Source: Gemmatimonadota bacterium (lineage in GTDB: Bacteria; Gemmatimonadota; Gemmatimonadetes; Gemmatimonadales; GWC2-71-9). Taken from it: DNA of 5,246 bases. The notes beneath the pieces are model-generated. The model was given only the letters and a program-made list of their open reading frames with translations, did no database searches and was not told where the DNA came from. Shown in pieces: positions 1-5,246 of this stretch. How positions within the stretch are numbered: position 1 is the stretch's first letter; each line of letters begins with the position of its first letter. The stretch spans positions 1 through 5,246 of the forward strand of contig JAPULP010000081.1 in the NCBI GenBank assembly GCA_027294815.1, written 5' to 3'. The position numbers and the translations under genes are program-made.

Positions 1-25
1 CCCGCCTGAGGGAGGTTCAGGCGGG
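1..25. repeat. Perfect 9-bp inverted repeat (hairpin) at the window edge
   Basis: CCCGCCTGA (1-9) and TCAGGCGGG (17-25) are exact reverse complements around the 7-base loop GGGAGGT. The stem is strong enough for a terminator or another stable RNA hairpin. On the plus strand no T-run follows. On the minus strand the tail would lie left of the window and cannot be seen. It could be a minus-strand terminator about 470 bases beyond the kinase stop, or an intergenic repeat unit. Confidence 0.6.
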
Positions 26-77
26 GCACCGGTGAGGTTCCCCGGCGGCCTTTTGCAGGGCTCCAGTGAGGTGCCCT
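25..77. repeat. Imperfect 19-bp direct repeat
   Basis: Positions 25-43 and 59-77 match at 15 of 19 bases around the shared core GTGAGGT, with a 34-base period. The first copy starts at the end of the edge hairpin. The repeat is short and imperfect and may be chance in GC-rich DNA. Confidence 0.3.
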
Positions 78-178
78 TGGGCTGGGATTCTGCCGCTCGA
101 CGAGGGCGATGGCAGCTGGAATGGGCGCACCACCCAAGGTATTTTCGTCTACACCCGGTCCTTTGCGGTGCGAAAGCG

Positions 179-208
179 CATTAGGCGGCGAGCGATTATG
201 CGGCGAGC
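179..208. repeat. 15-bp tandem duplication
   Basis: ATTAGGCGGCGAGC (180-193) recurs as ATTATGCGGCGAGC (195-208), with 13 of 14 bases identical and a 15-base period. It lies in non-coding sequence. This fits replication slippage or two adjacent copies of a binding site; nothing in the sequence decides between them. Confidence 0.6.
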
Positions 209-249
209 TTGGCAGGCTCCGAATGGCGGACACGGCGGTCGGCGGAGTA

Positions 250-294
250 GTTTTGAGGGTCTTCGCGAGCGGGCGCCCGCGAGGGTTCAAAAAC
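250..294. repeat. GC-rich palindrome flanked by A/T-rich inverted arms
   Basis: GCGGGCGCCCGC (269-280) is a perfect 12-bp palindrome. About 12 bases outside on the left, GTTTTGA (250-256), and 6 bases outside on the right, TCAAAAAC (287-294), are complementary apart from one bulged A. It could be an operator-like site or cruciform just upstream of the -10-like box at 299. No T-run lies 3' of the core on either strand, so an intrinsic terminator is unlikely. Confidence 0.4.
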
Positions 295-298
295 ACGG

Positions 299-304
299 TA
301 TACT
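299..304 (+). promoter_or_regulatory. Possible -10 box (TATACT) for the small ORF
   Basis: TATACT differs from the sigma-70-type TATAAT consensus at one position and stands out in a GC-rich stretch. Transcription would start near 311, giving a leader of about 69 bases that covers both alternative hairpin arms. No good -35 hexamer is present at the usual distance (276-281 reads CCCGCG), so this is a weak call. Confidence 0.3.
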
Positions 305-355
305 GGCCAGGAGTGGGAGTTATGGAGTTCTGGCGAAAACGAGTTAGGCGGGCAA

Positions 356-373
356 CTCCACCGTGGTGGAGGA
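356..373 (+). promoter_or_regulatory. Shine-Dalgarno inside a perfect inverted repeat (possible translation-control hairpin)
   Basis: CTCCACC (356-362) and GGTGGAG (365-371) are perfect inverted arms separated by GT. As RNA they could form six pairs closed by a CGUG loop. The 3' arm contains most of GGAGGA (368-373), the ribosome binding site of the ORF at 380, so folding would hide it. Upstream TGGAGTT (323-329) is perfectly complementary to AACTCCA (354-360), which overlaps the 5' arm. The two foldings therefore exclude each other, and the upstream pairing would free the Shine-Dalgarno. The pairings are read directly; the regulatory role is inferred. Confidence 0.4.
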
Positions 374-379
374 ATCACG

Positions 380-484
380 ATGGTCAGTAGGATTTTTCTC
401 GTGATCACACTCGCTGCACAAGCGCCCACGCTCATGGCGCAGGTCCGCGGCGAAGCCGTGAAGTTCTCTGCCACGACCACATGA
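380..484 (+). CDS. Small 34-codon ORF with signal-peptide-like N-terminus, possibly a truncated exported protein
   Basis: ATG at 380 is preceded by GGAGGA (368-373) with a six-base spacer, a near-ideal Shine-Dalgarno. The peptide begins MVSRIFLVITLAA and continues to PTLMA-Q. That is a basic residue at position 4, a hydrophobic core at about 5-13 and an AxA-like small-residue cleavage site (LMA before Q21). Only about 14 residues (QVRGEAVKFSATTT) follow before TGA at 482-484, so the mature part is very short. It converges on the kinase gene, whose stop is 12 bases away. I do not recognise a family. Options are a secreted or leader micropeptide, the 5' stump of an exported protein whose body was deleted, or chance. 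The paired Shine-Dalgarno and signal peptide make pure chance less likely. Confidence 0.45.
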   Translation: MVSRIFLVITLAAQAPTLMAQVRGEAVKFSATTT

Positions 485-496
485 TGGATTGACTGT

Positions 497-3151
497 TCAA
501 TTCCGTGACCTTCCCTCTACCTGTGTTGAGAAGTGCAGTACGACCACAACATCCTGCGCCTGTTCCTTTATCATCATGAAGTTGCCGGTACGCGGATCTA
601 CATCGTAATCGGCATACACCGAGCTTCGCAGGTAGCTGTCATTGAACAAGGTCTCACGACTCACCACTCGAAAAGTCGGTGAGGTTTCCACAGTGGCGGC
701 CATCAACTCGTTCAGGGCGCGGTAATAAAGCTCCGTCCCGTTCCGCGACCAGCGAGGTGCCGTACCACCGTCGCGCGAAATCCGGAACTGCGCCCCCGGG
801 TTCGGAAATGAACGCACGTACACCTCCTGCCGACCGGATTGGTTGGACACGTAGGCCAGCCAGCCACCGTCAGGCGAGATGGTAAGCATCGCTTCGTCGG
901 CAGGTGTTTGCGCATAGGGCCGACGGTCCTGAGAGCCGTCAATGGCGGCCACGAACATGTTTCGCACCACAACAGGTCTCGTGTCTGATCGGTAGGCAAG
1001 CCAGCGGCCGTCCGGCGAGATTTCGTGCTCCCAGATTTCCCACGGATCCTCGAAGAACAGTGTGGAGCCGCTGCTTCCATCGGCTGGCATGGAAAAGAGG
1101 TTTTCAGAGGAGTCCACCGAGATCGTAAAAACGATGCGTTCTCCATCGGGAGTCCAGTTCGGATGCGTGGCACGCTGGTCTGCAGGAAACACCGTCATAA
1201 TCTCCTGATCCACGTCCCAAACCCGCAGTCGCCCTTCGATGGTCAGTGACACTTTATCACCGGCTGGCGAAAAACGCGGGCTTTTGAATTGATGGACTCC
1301 TGCGTTATTGATTGGTGTTTCACTACCGGCCCGATCGACGGTGACCAAGGTGCGCCCAGTCATCGACCCTGCGCGGGAAAAAACGAGCGAGCCATTCCTA
1401 GAAACGGCGAGATGCGGTGGGCCGTTTGCGGGTACAGATACGTGGTCGAGAATCGGGATCGGCGGGCCAGTGACTTCTAGGCGGTCCGAATCAAAGGGTA
1501 AGGCAACTACCGAGCCGTCCGAGCGGGCGAAAACGAGGTGACCGGTATCGACGTACTCTGGTGCGAGGCCCAGTTCTGCGAACTGCGTCACCTGCCCGGA
1601 CTGGAGCGACACCGCGGCCACGCTGGCCGTGGCCAGATCTCCCTTCCACACCGTGAACACGACTGCCCGACTCTCGGGGAGAAAATGTGGCCAGCGATGT
1701 TCGATTTCGTTGCGGCTTGTGTCCGGCTCGGTGAGCACTCGGGCGGCGCTTCCCGCCGCGGGCATCAGCCGAAGGCCACCGCTCTGCGCACCAAACACGA
1801 TCACGTCGTCTCCACCCCAGCTGGCCCCGTGTACAACTTCCGTCGCCACATCCCCGATCACTTGCACCGGCCCCCCAGCGGCAGGAACCCGGTGCATCTG
1901 GCCAGTAGCCCGGCTGAAGAAACCGATCCACTGGCCATCGGGCGAGAAAAAAGGACTCCGGCCCCAGGCAGACAACCGATGGCTCTCCAGATCGGCAACG
2001 GCACGCACAAAAAAACTCGATGCGCGCATATCTTCTCCCGCACTTGTGATGACACCGCGCTCGACTCCGCGGTATAGGAATCGAGACCCGTCAGCCGAAA
2101 AAGCCAACCCACCGTCGGGACCGCCCCGGAATACCACCTGATCCGGCGGTTGCAAAACGAACCGGACTGGGGGTGGGGAGGTAACCGGGCGGTGGGAGAC
2201 AATCCAGGTTAACATCCCAACCAGAAGCGTGACCAGTGCTGTGGTCGTCACCGATAACGGGTTCCAGAGGCTTGTCCCGTAGGCGTCCTTCGCGGTCGCG
2301 ATGCTCGGCATCGTGAAGTTTGGGTCGGCCATCGCTTCCGCAAATCGCTTTGCACTTGGAAAACGGTCCGCAGCGAGTTTTTCCAGCGATCTTGCCACCG
2401 CGGCTGCGACATTTTGGGGAACAGACCGGCGGAGTTCGTGGACGGGACGTGCCTGGTCCGTGACGATCTTCATGATGATCGCCTGCACCGACCCACCCGT
2501 ATGCGGCGGCTCGCCGGTCAGCATCTCGTAGAGCACGGACCCCAGCGAGTAGATGTCGGAACGGTACGTGATGTCTTTCTCCGCCGTCGCCTGCTCCGGA
2601 CTCATGTAGTGCGGCGTGCCGAGTGAGAGACCCGTTTCCGTCATCCGCCCACCAGCGGCAGCACTCACAGCCAACGCGATCCCGAAGTCGGCCACCATCG
2701 CGCGACCGTCGTGGAGCAGGATATTCTCGGGCTTGATGTCCCGATGGATCACGTTGTGCCGATGCGCGTAGTCCAGCGCGTCGGCAACCTCGGTGGTGAT
2801 CTTCACCGCCTCGTCTATCCCGAGTTGCGTTTCGCGGTTCAGCTTGTCGCGCAGCGTTTCGCCGTCGATGAACGGCATGACGTAAAACAGGAAACCGTCG
2901 GCCTCGCCCGAATCGAAGAGGGGGAGAATGTGGGGGTGCTGAAGACTCGCGGTGGTTGTGATTTCCTGCACGAAACGTTCGGCCCCAAGCACCGCGGCGA
3001 GTTCGGGGCGCAAGACCTTGACCGCGACCTTGCGTTTGTGCTTCAAGTCCTCCGCGAGGTATACGTTTGCCATGCCGCCGGCGCCGAGCTCGCCCTCGAT
3101 GGTGTACCGGTCGGCGAGGGCGGTGGTCAGCCGCTCGAGCGTCTCAGTCAC
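497..3151 (-). CDS. Membrane serine/threonine protein kinase with C-terminal PD40/TolB-like beta-propeller
   Basis: An 884-residue, apparently complete Hanks-type kinase that should phosphorylate Ser/Thr on unknown cytoplasmic targets. The kinase domain spans about residues 16-275. It has a glycine loop (G23, G25, V30), catalytic lysine K45 in VAVK, a likely helix-C glutamate E63, HRD 136-138 with D138, K140 and N143, DFG 155-157, SPE 184-186, subdomain IX D199 and subdomain XI R263. All key residues are present, so an active RD kinase is expected. The activation segment carries T171, T173, S176 and T179 as possible autophosphorylation sites. One hydrophobic helix lies at about 298-319, followed by a proline-rich stretch. 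Residues 330-870 form a propeller with repeated FSPDG-like turns (near 351, 402, 627, 667, 712 and 759), probably extracytoplasmic. The GTG start is the first possible one: an in-frame TGA lies two codons upstream (3157-3155). It follows a paralogue by 37 nt. The C-terminus lacks the NWFEEL ending seen in that neighbour. Sure of family, not of signal or substrate. Confidence 0.95.
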   Translation of the reverse strand: MTETLERLTTALADRYTIEGELGAGGMANVYLAEDLKHKRKVAVKVLRPELAAVLGAERFVQEITTTASLQHPHILPLFDSGEADGFLFYVMPFIDGETLRDKLNRETQLGIDEAVKITTEVADALDYAHRHNVIHRDIKPENILLHDGRAMVADFGIALAVSAAAGGRMTETGLSLGTPHYMSPEQATAEKDITYRSDIYSLGSVLYEMLTGEPPHTGGSVQAIIMKIVTDQARPVHELRRSVPQNVAAAVARSLEKLAADRFPSAKRFAEAMADPNFTMPSIATAKDAYGTSLWNPLSVTTTALVTLLVGMLTWIVSHRPVTSPPPVRFVLQPPDQVVFRGGPDGGLAFSADGSRFLYRGVERGVITSAGEDMRASSFFVRAVADLESHRLSAWGRSPFFSPDGQWIGFFSRATGQMHRVPAAGGPVQVIGDVATEVVHGASWGGDDVIVFGAQSGGLRLMPAAGSAARVLTEPDTSRNEIEHRWPHFLPESRAVVFTVWKGDLATASVAAVSLQSGQVTQFAELGLAPEYVDTGHLVFARSDGSVVALPFDSDRLEVTGPPIPILDHVSVPANGPPHLAVSRNGSLVFSRAGSMTGRTLVTVDRAGSETPINNAGVHQFKSPRFSPAGDKVSLTIEGRLRVWDVDQEIMTVFPADQRATHPNWTPDGERIVFTISVDSSENLFSMPADGSSGSTLFFEDPWEIWEHEISPDGRWLAYRSDTRPVVVRNMFVAAIDGSQDRRPYAQTPADEAMLTISPDGGWLAYVSNQSGRQEVYVRSFPNPGAQFRISRDGGTAPRWSRNGTELYYRALNELMAATVETSPTFRVVSRETLFNDSYLRSSVYADYDVDPRTGNFMMIKEQAQDVVVVLHFSTQVEGRSRN

Positions 3152-3157
3152 ACGTCA

Positions 3158-3162
3158 TTCCC
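3158..3162 (-). promoter_or_regulatory. Weak ribosome binding site for the GTG start at 3151
   Basis: In the 37-nt gap between the kinase genes, the minus strand reads GGGAA, six bases before GTG. It is a partial match to the Shine-Dalgarno core. The in-frame TGA directly behind it rules out an earlier start. The gap holds no visible -35/-10 pair or terminator hairpin, which supports co-transcription, perhaps with partly coupled translation. Confidence 0.5.
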
Positions 3163-3188
3163 GGAACCGGCAAAGGTCAAGAGCACGC

Positions 3189-5246
3189 TCAGCGCCCCAC
3201 CCGCGCTCGAAGCTCCTCGAACCAGTTCAGCACGATGACCGCGCCCAGCGTCTCGGTCGCGTTTTGCCGAATGAAGATGAACGATTGGCCGTCAGGACTC
3301 AGCGCGTACAGGCGGTGTCGGGTGTCCGCCTCGTAGCCGATCGTCGAGAACAACACCTGTTCGGACACGACTCGGAATGACGGGTTCTCGGAAATGGTGA
3401 CGGCCACCAAATCGCCCGACACGTTGCGATAGAACAGCTCACGCCCGCTATGCGACCAGAGGGGTGATGTTCCCCCGCCGCGGGAGATCTGCCACCGGGC
3501 CGATCTGGCGTCGGGGAACGGTCGGACATAGACCTCGTCCCCTCCCGATTCGGTCGAGCCGTACGCCAGCCAACGCCCGTTCGGGGAGAGGATCGGGGAG
3601 TACTCCTCGGCGCCGGTGTCGAGCAGATCGACTGGTGCCGTGTCTCCCTGCGTGCGCCGCGCATAGATCTCCCGTGCGCTCCCCGAACCCTCTCGATAGA
3701 GCAACCAGATCCCGTCGCGATGCAATATCCCCTCGTCGATCGCGCGGGGAGACGACAACAGGATCTCAGGCGGTCTGCTGCCATCCGCGGGGACCGTGTA
3801 GAGCGCGGACTCACCGCCCGCGTCCGAGATGAACAGCACCGAGCTGCCGTCGGGCGTCCAGGTGGGCCGGTAGCTGTACCGCCCCATCGACGCCAGGCGG
3901 GCCGCCGGACCGTCATCCAACTCCTTGACCCAGAGTTCCGTCCGGCCTCCCTGCTGGACCGAGAACGCGAGGCGGTCGCCACTGGGTGAGAGGCCGAGAC
4001 CCTCGAATTGGCCACGCCACTCGGGATCGATGAGCCTCTCCAGGCCGTCGCGGTCGACGCGAACGATCTCCATCGGCTCCGGTTGTCGCTCGTACAGCAG
4101 CGTGCCCTCGCGGCTGAGCGCGAGGGGGACGGCGTCGAGCACTTGGGTCCGGACTTCGGATTCCAACACGGTTGGAGTATCGCGCAGCTCAAGGCGTTTG
4201 GTGTCGAACGACGCCGCCGCGATCGTGCCGTCGCTCCGCGCAACGACCAGGTGGCCCGAGGCGGCGTACAGCGCGCGCGTGCCCGAGGTGAGCACAGAGA
4301 CGTCGCGTGACGCCAGATCCACGACCCCGATATCGGGCGGCGCCGTCGGTCGCCATATGGTGAAGAACACCGCCCCACCACCGTCCAGCACCGCGGGGGT
4401 GGTATAGAACAGCTCGTCCCGGGTGGGGTCAGGCTTCACCACGAGCTCCGGGACCCCACCCTCGTCTGGCACCCGGTAGAGCGAGAGTTCTCCCGGCGCG
4501 CCTCCCGCGAAGTAGATCCAGCCGTCATCACTCCACGCGAGACCCTGCGCGTGCACGGAGTCGCTCAAGATGGTGACCGGCGCGCCTCCTGAGAGTGTGA
4601 CATACCGAAGTGCCCCCGGGAAGCCGGTCCCGTACGCAATCCGGCTCCCGTCCGGAGAGAACACCGGTGTCCATGCCTCTTCGACGCCGGGAATGAGTGT
4701 CGGCTCGAGCTCGTCCCGGGCGCGGAGTGCCAACCCGCCGGGATCGACTGGGTACACGATGAGCGCGCCATCCGGCGAAATCGCCGGCGCGAGCCCCCAT
4801 GCGCGGGGGTCCACCACCATCACGAATCGACTCACCGGCTGGGGCGGCGTCCGGGTCCATCCTCGGTAGGCCACGACGCCCAGCACCACCGTCAGTCCCG
4901 CGAGCGCAAGCATCGCCGGGTGCGTGGCGATCGCACGCGGTCTCGGCGGAGCGCCGGCCACGACGCCAGCTTGCGTCGCGTGCTCGCCACCGTACGCCTC
5001 GTTGCCGAGGGCCTCCGCAAACTTCGCAGCGCTCTCAAACCGATCCGCCGCCAACTTCTCCAGAGACTTGGCCGTCACTGCTGCGACGTGGGGCGGCACT
5101 GACTTCCGCAGCTCAGTCACCGGCTGCGCGTCTTCGGTGACGATCTTCATGATGATTTGCTGCGCCGAGGAACCGACATGCGGTGGGCTACCCGTCAACA
5201 TTTCATACAGCACGCTGCCCAACGAATAGATGTCGGCGCGGTTTGT
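3189..5246 (-). CDS. Serine/threonine protein kinase with PD40/TolB-like beta-propeller, 5' end outside window (partial)
   Basis: This is the C-terminal 685 residues of a paralogue of the downstream kinase. The frame is open to the right edge, so any start inside the window (for example the TTG at 5222) is false: that codon is the Leu of an intact DIYSLGSVLYEML motif. Visible residues 1-80 are the end of the kinase C-lobe, with subdomain IX D5 and subdomain XI R69 in LAADRFESA. The ATP loop, HRD and DFG lie beyond the window, so activity cannot be judged here. An Ala/Pro-rich linker leads to one membrane helix at about 111-129 (bases 4860-4916). After it comes a propeller with repeated turns such as ISPDG (near 156), FSPDG, WTPDG, LSPNG and LSPDG, ending in VIVLNWFEEL, a common ending for this family as I recall it. 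The stop is TGA at 3191-3189. It is the upstream member of a probable two-gene transcript. Hand-counted lines suggest higher GC than the downstream gene. Confidence 0.93.
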   Translation of the reverse strand, partial: TNRADIYSLGSVLYEMLTGSPPHVGSSAQQIIMKIVTEDAQPVTELRKSVPPHVAAVTAKSLEKLAADRFESAAKFAEALGNEAYGGEHATQAGVVAGAPPRPRAIATHPAMLALAGLTVVLGVVAYRGWTRTPPQPVSRFVMVVDPRAWGLAPAISPDGALIVYPVDPGGLALRARDELEPTLIPGVEEAWTPVFSPDGSRIAYGTGFPGALRYVTLSGGAPVTILSDSVHAQGLAWSDDGWIYFAGGAPGELSLYRVPDEGGVPELVVKPDPTRDELFYTTPAVLDGGGAVFFTIWRPTAPPDIGVVDLASRDVSVLTSGTRALYAASGHLVVARSDGTIAAASFDTKRLELRDTPTVLESEVRTQVLDAVPLALSREGTLLYERQPEPMEIVRVDRDGLERLIDPEWRGQFEGLGLSPSGDRLAFSVQQGGRTELWVKELDDGPAARLASMGRYSYRPTWTPDGSSVLFISDAGGESALYTVPADGSRPPEILLSSPRAIDEGILHRDGIWLLYREGSGSAREIYARRTQGDTAPVDLLDTGAEEYSPILSPNGRWLAYGSTESGGDEVYVRPFPDARSARWQISRGGGTSPLWSHSGRELFYRNVSGDLVAVTISENPSFRVVSEQVLFSTIGYEADTRHRLYALSPDGQSFIFIRQNATETLGAVIVLNWFEELRARVGR

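Larger units (their letters stand above)
1..379. other. Stretch without a supportable gene
   Basis: No frame on either strand here gives a recognisable protein or a well-placed ribosome binding site. Plus-strand frame 2 is open from the edge to TAG at 182-184, so it could be the last 60 codons of a gene entering from the left. Its translation is not recognisable, and the edge hairpin argues for non-coding DNA. A second open frame (36-344, GTG at 66) lacks a Shine-Dalgarno and runs through the putative promoter and leader. The stretch holds the hairpin, duplications, palindrome and -10-like box listed separately. Confidence 0.6.

Noticed and set aside
66..347. A 93-codon plus-strand frame starting with GTG
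   Set aside because: There is no Shine-Dalgarno, the composition is Arg/Gly-rich, and it overlaps the repeats, the -10-like box and the leader.
341..351. GTTAGGC (343-349) resembles an integron attC R' core site, followed by a cassette-like small ORF
   Set aside because: No matching GCCTAAC R'' box or extended dyad is found in the 60-140 bases upstream, and no integrase is in the window.
356..371. The CTCCACC/GGTGGAG hairpin as a minus-strand terminator for the kinase genes
   Set aside because: Only TT and then GCCC follow it on the minus strand, so there is no U-tract.
196..480. A 94-codon minus-strand open frame just downstream of the kinase stop
   Set aside because: It is antisense to the small signal-peptide ORF, lacks a convincing ribosome binding site and resembles no known protein.
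1538..2141. Overlapping plus-strand open frames of 170-179 codons antisense to the propeller
   Set aside because: No ribosome binding site or recognisable domain was seen, and they lie wholly opposite well-conserved propeller coding sequence.
3144..3158. An ATG at 3158-3156 on the minus strand, just before the kinase start
   Set aside because: It is out of frame and stops after four codons, so it is not an alternative start.
3299..4381. A 360-codon open frame on the minus strand in another frame of the upstream kinase gene
   Set aside because: The translation is Arg/Ser-rich low-complexity sequence, as expected for a shifted frame of a GC-rich gene; the overlapping propeller frame is clearly the real one.

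Overview
The window comes from a GC-rich bacterial chromosome or metagenomic contig. It is dominated by two adjacent minus-strand genes for one-pass membrane serine/threonine kinases of the Hanks (PknB-like) type, each fused to a C-terminal TolB/PD40-type beta-propeller. Large families with this architecture, and the 'LADRY-x-IE-x-ELG-x-GGMA-x-VYLAED' kinase N-terminus, are typical of Gemmatimonadota and some Acidobacteriota. A soil- or sediment-type Gemmatimonadota-like organism is therefore my best guess, from family knowledge only, with no marker gene present.

Layout, in the direction of transcription (right to left). At 5246-3189 is the 3' part of a kinase-propeller gene; its N-terminal and catalytic kinase segments lie beyond the right edge. 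After a 37-nt gap comes a complete 884-residue paralogue (3151-497), starting at GTG. Same strand, short gap and shared architecture point to one transcript. Both proteins should read as cytoplasmic kinase, one membrane helix, then an extracytoplasmic propeller that may act as ligand- or protein-sensing module. The promoter is outside the window, and no convincing terminator follows the second gene.

Positions 1-496 hold no long gene I can support. On the plus strand, converging on the kinase gene, a 34-codon reading frame (380-484) has a strong Shine-Dalgarno and a signal-peptide-like start, but stops just after the predicted cleavage site. It is either a secreted or leader micropeptide or the stump of a lost exported protein. 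Upstream of it are a possible -10 box (299-304) and two mutually exclusive hairpins, one of which buries the Shine-Dalgarno. The rest of the left end holds a perfect hairpin at the window edge (1-25), a 15-bp tandem duplication (179-208) and a 12-bp palindrome (269-280).

No mobile element, CRISPR array, tRNA or rRNA was seen. The most open questions are the small ORF with its leader and the duplicated kinase pair. Neither can be called a new system from sequence alone.
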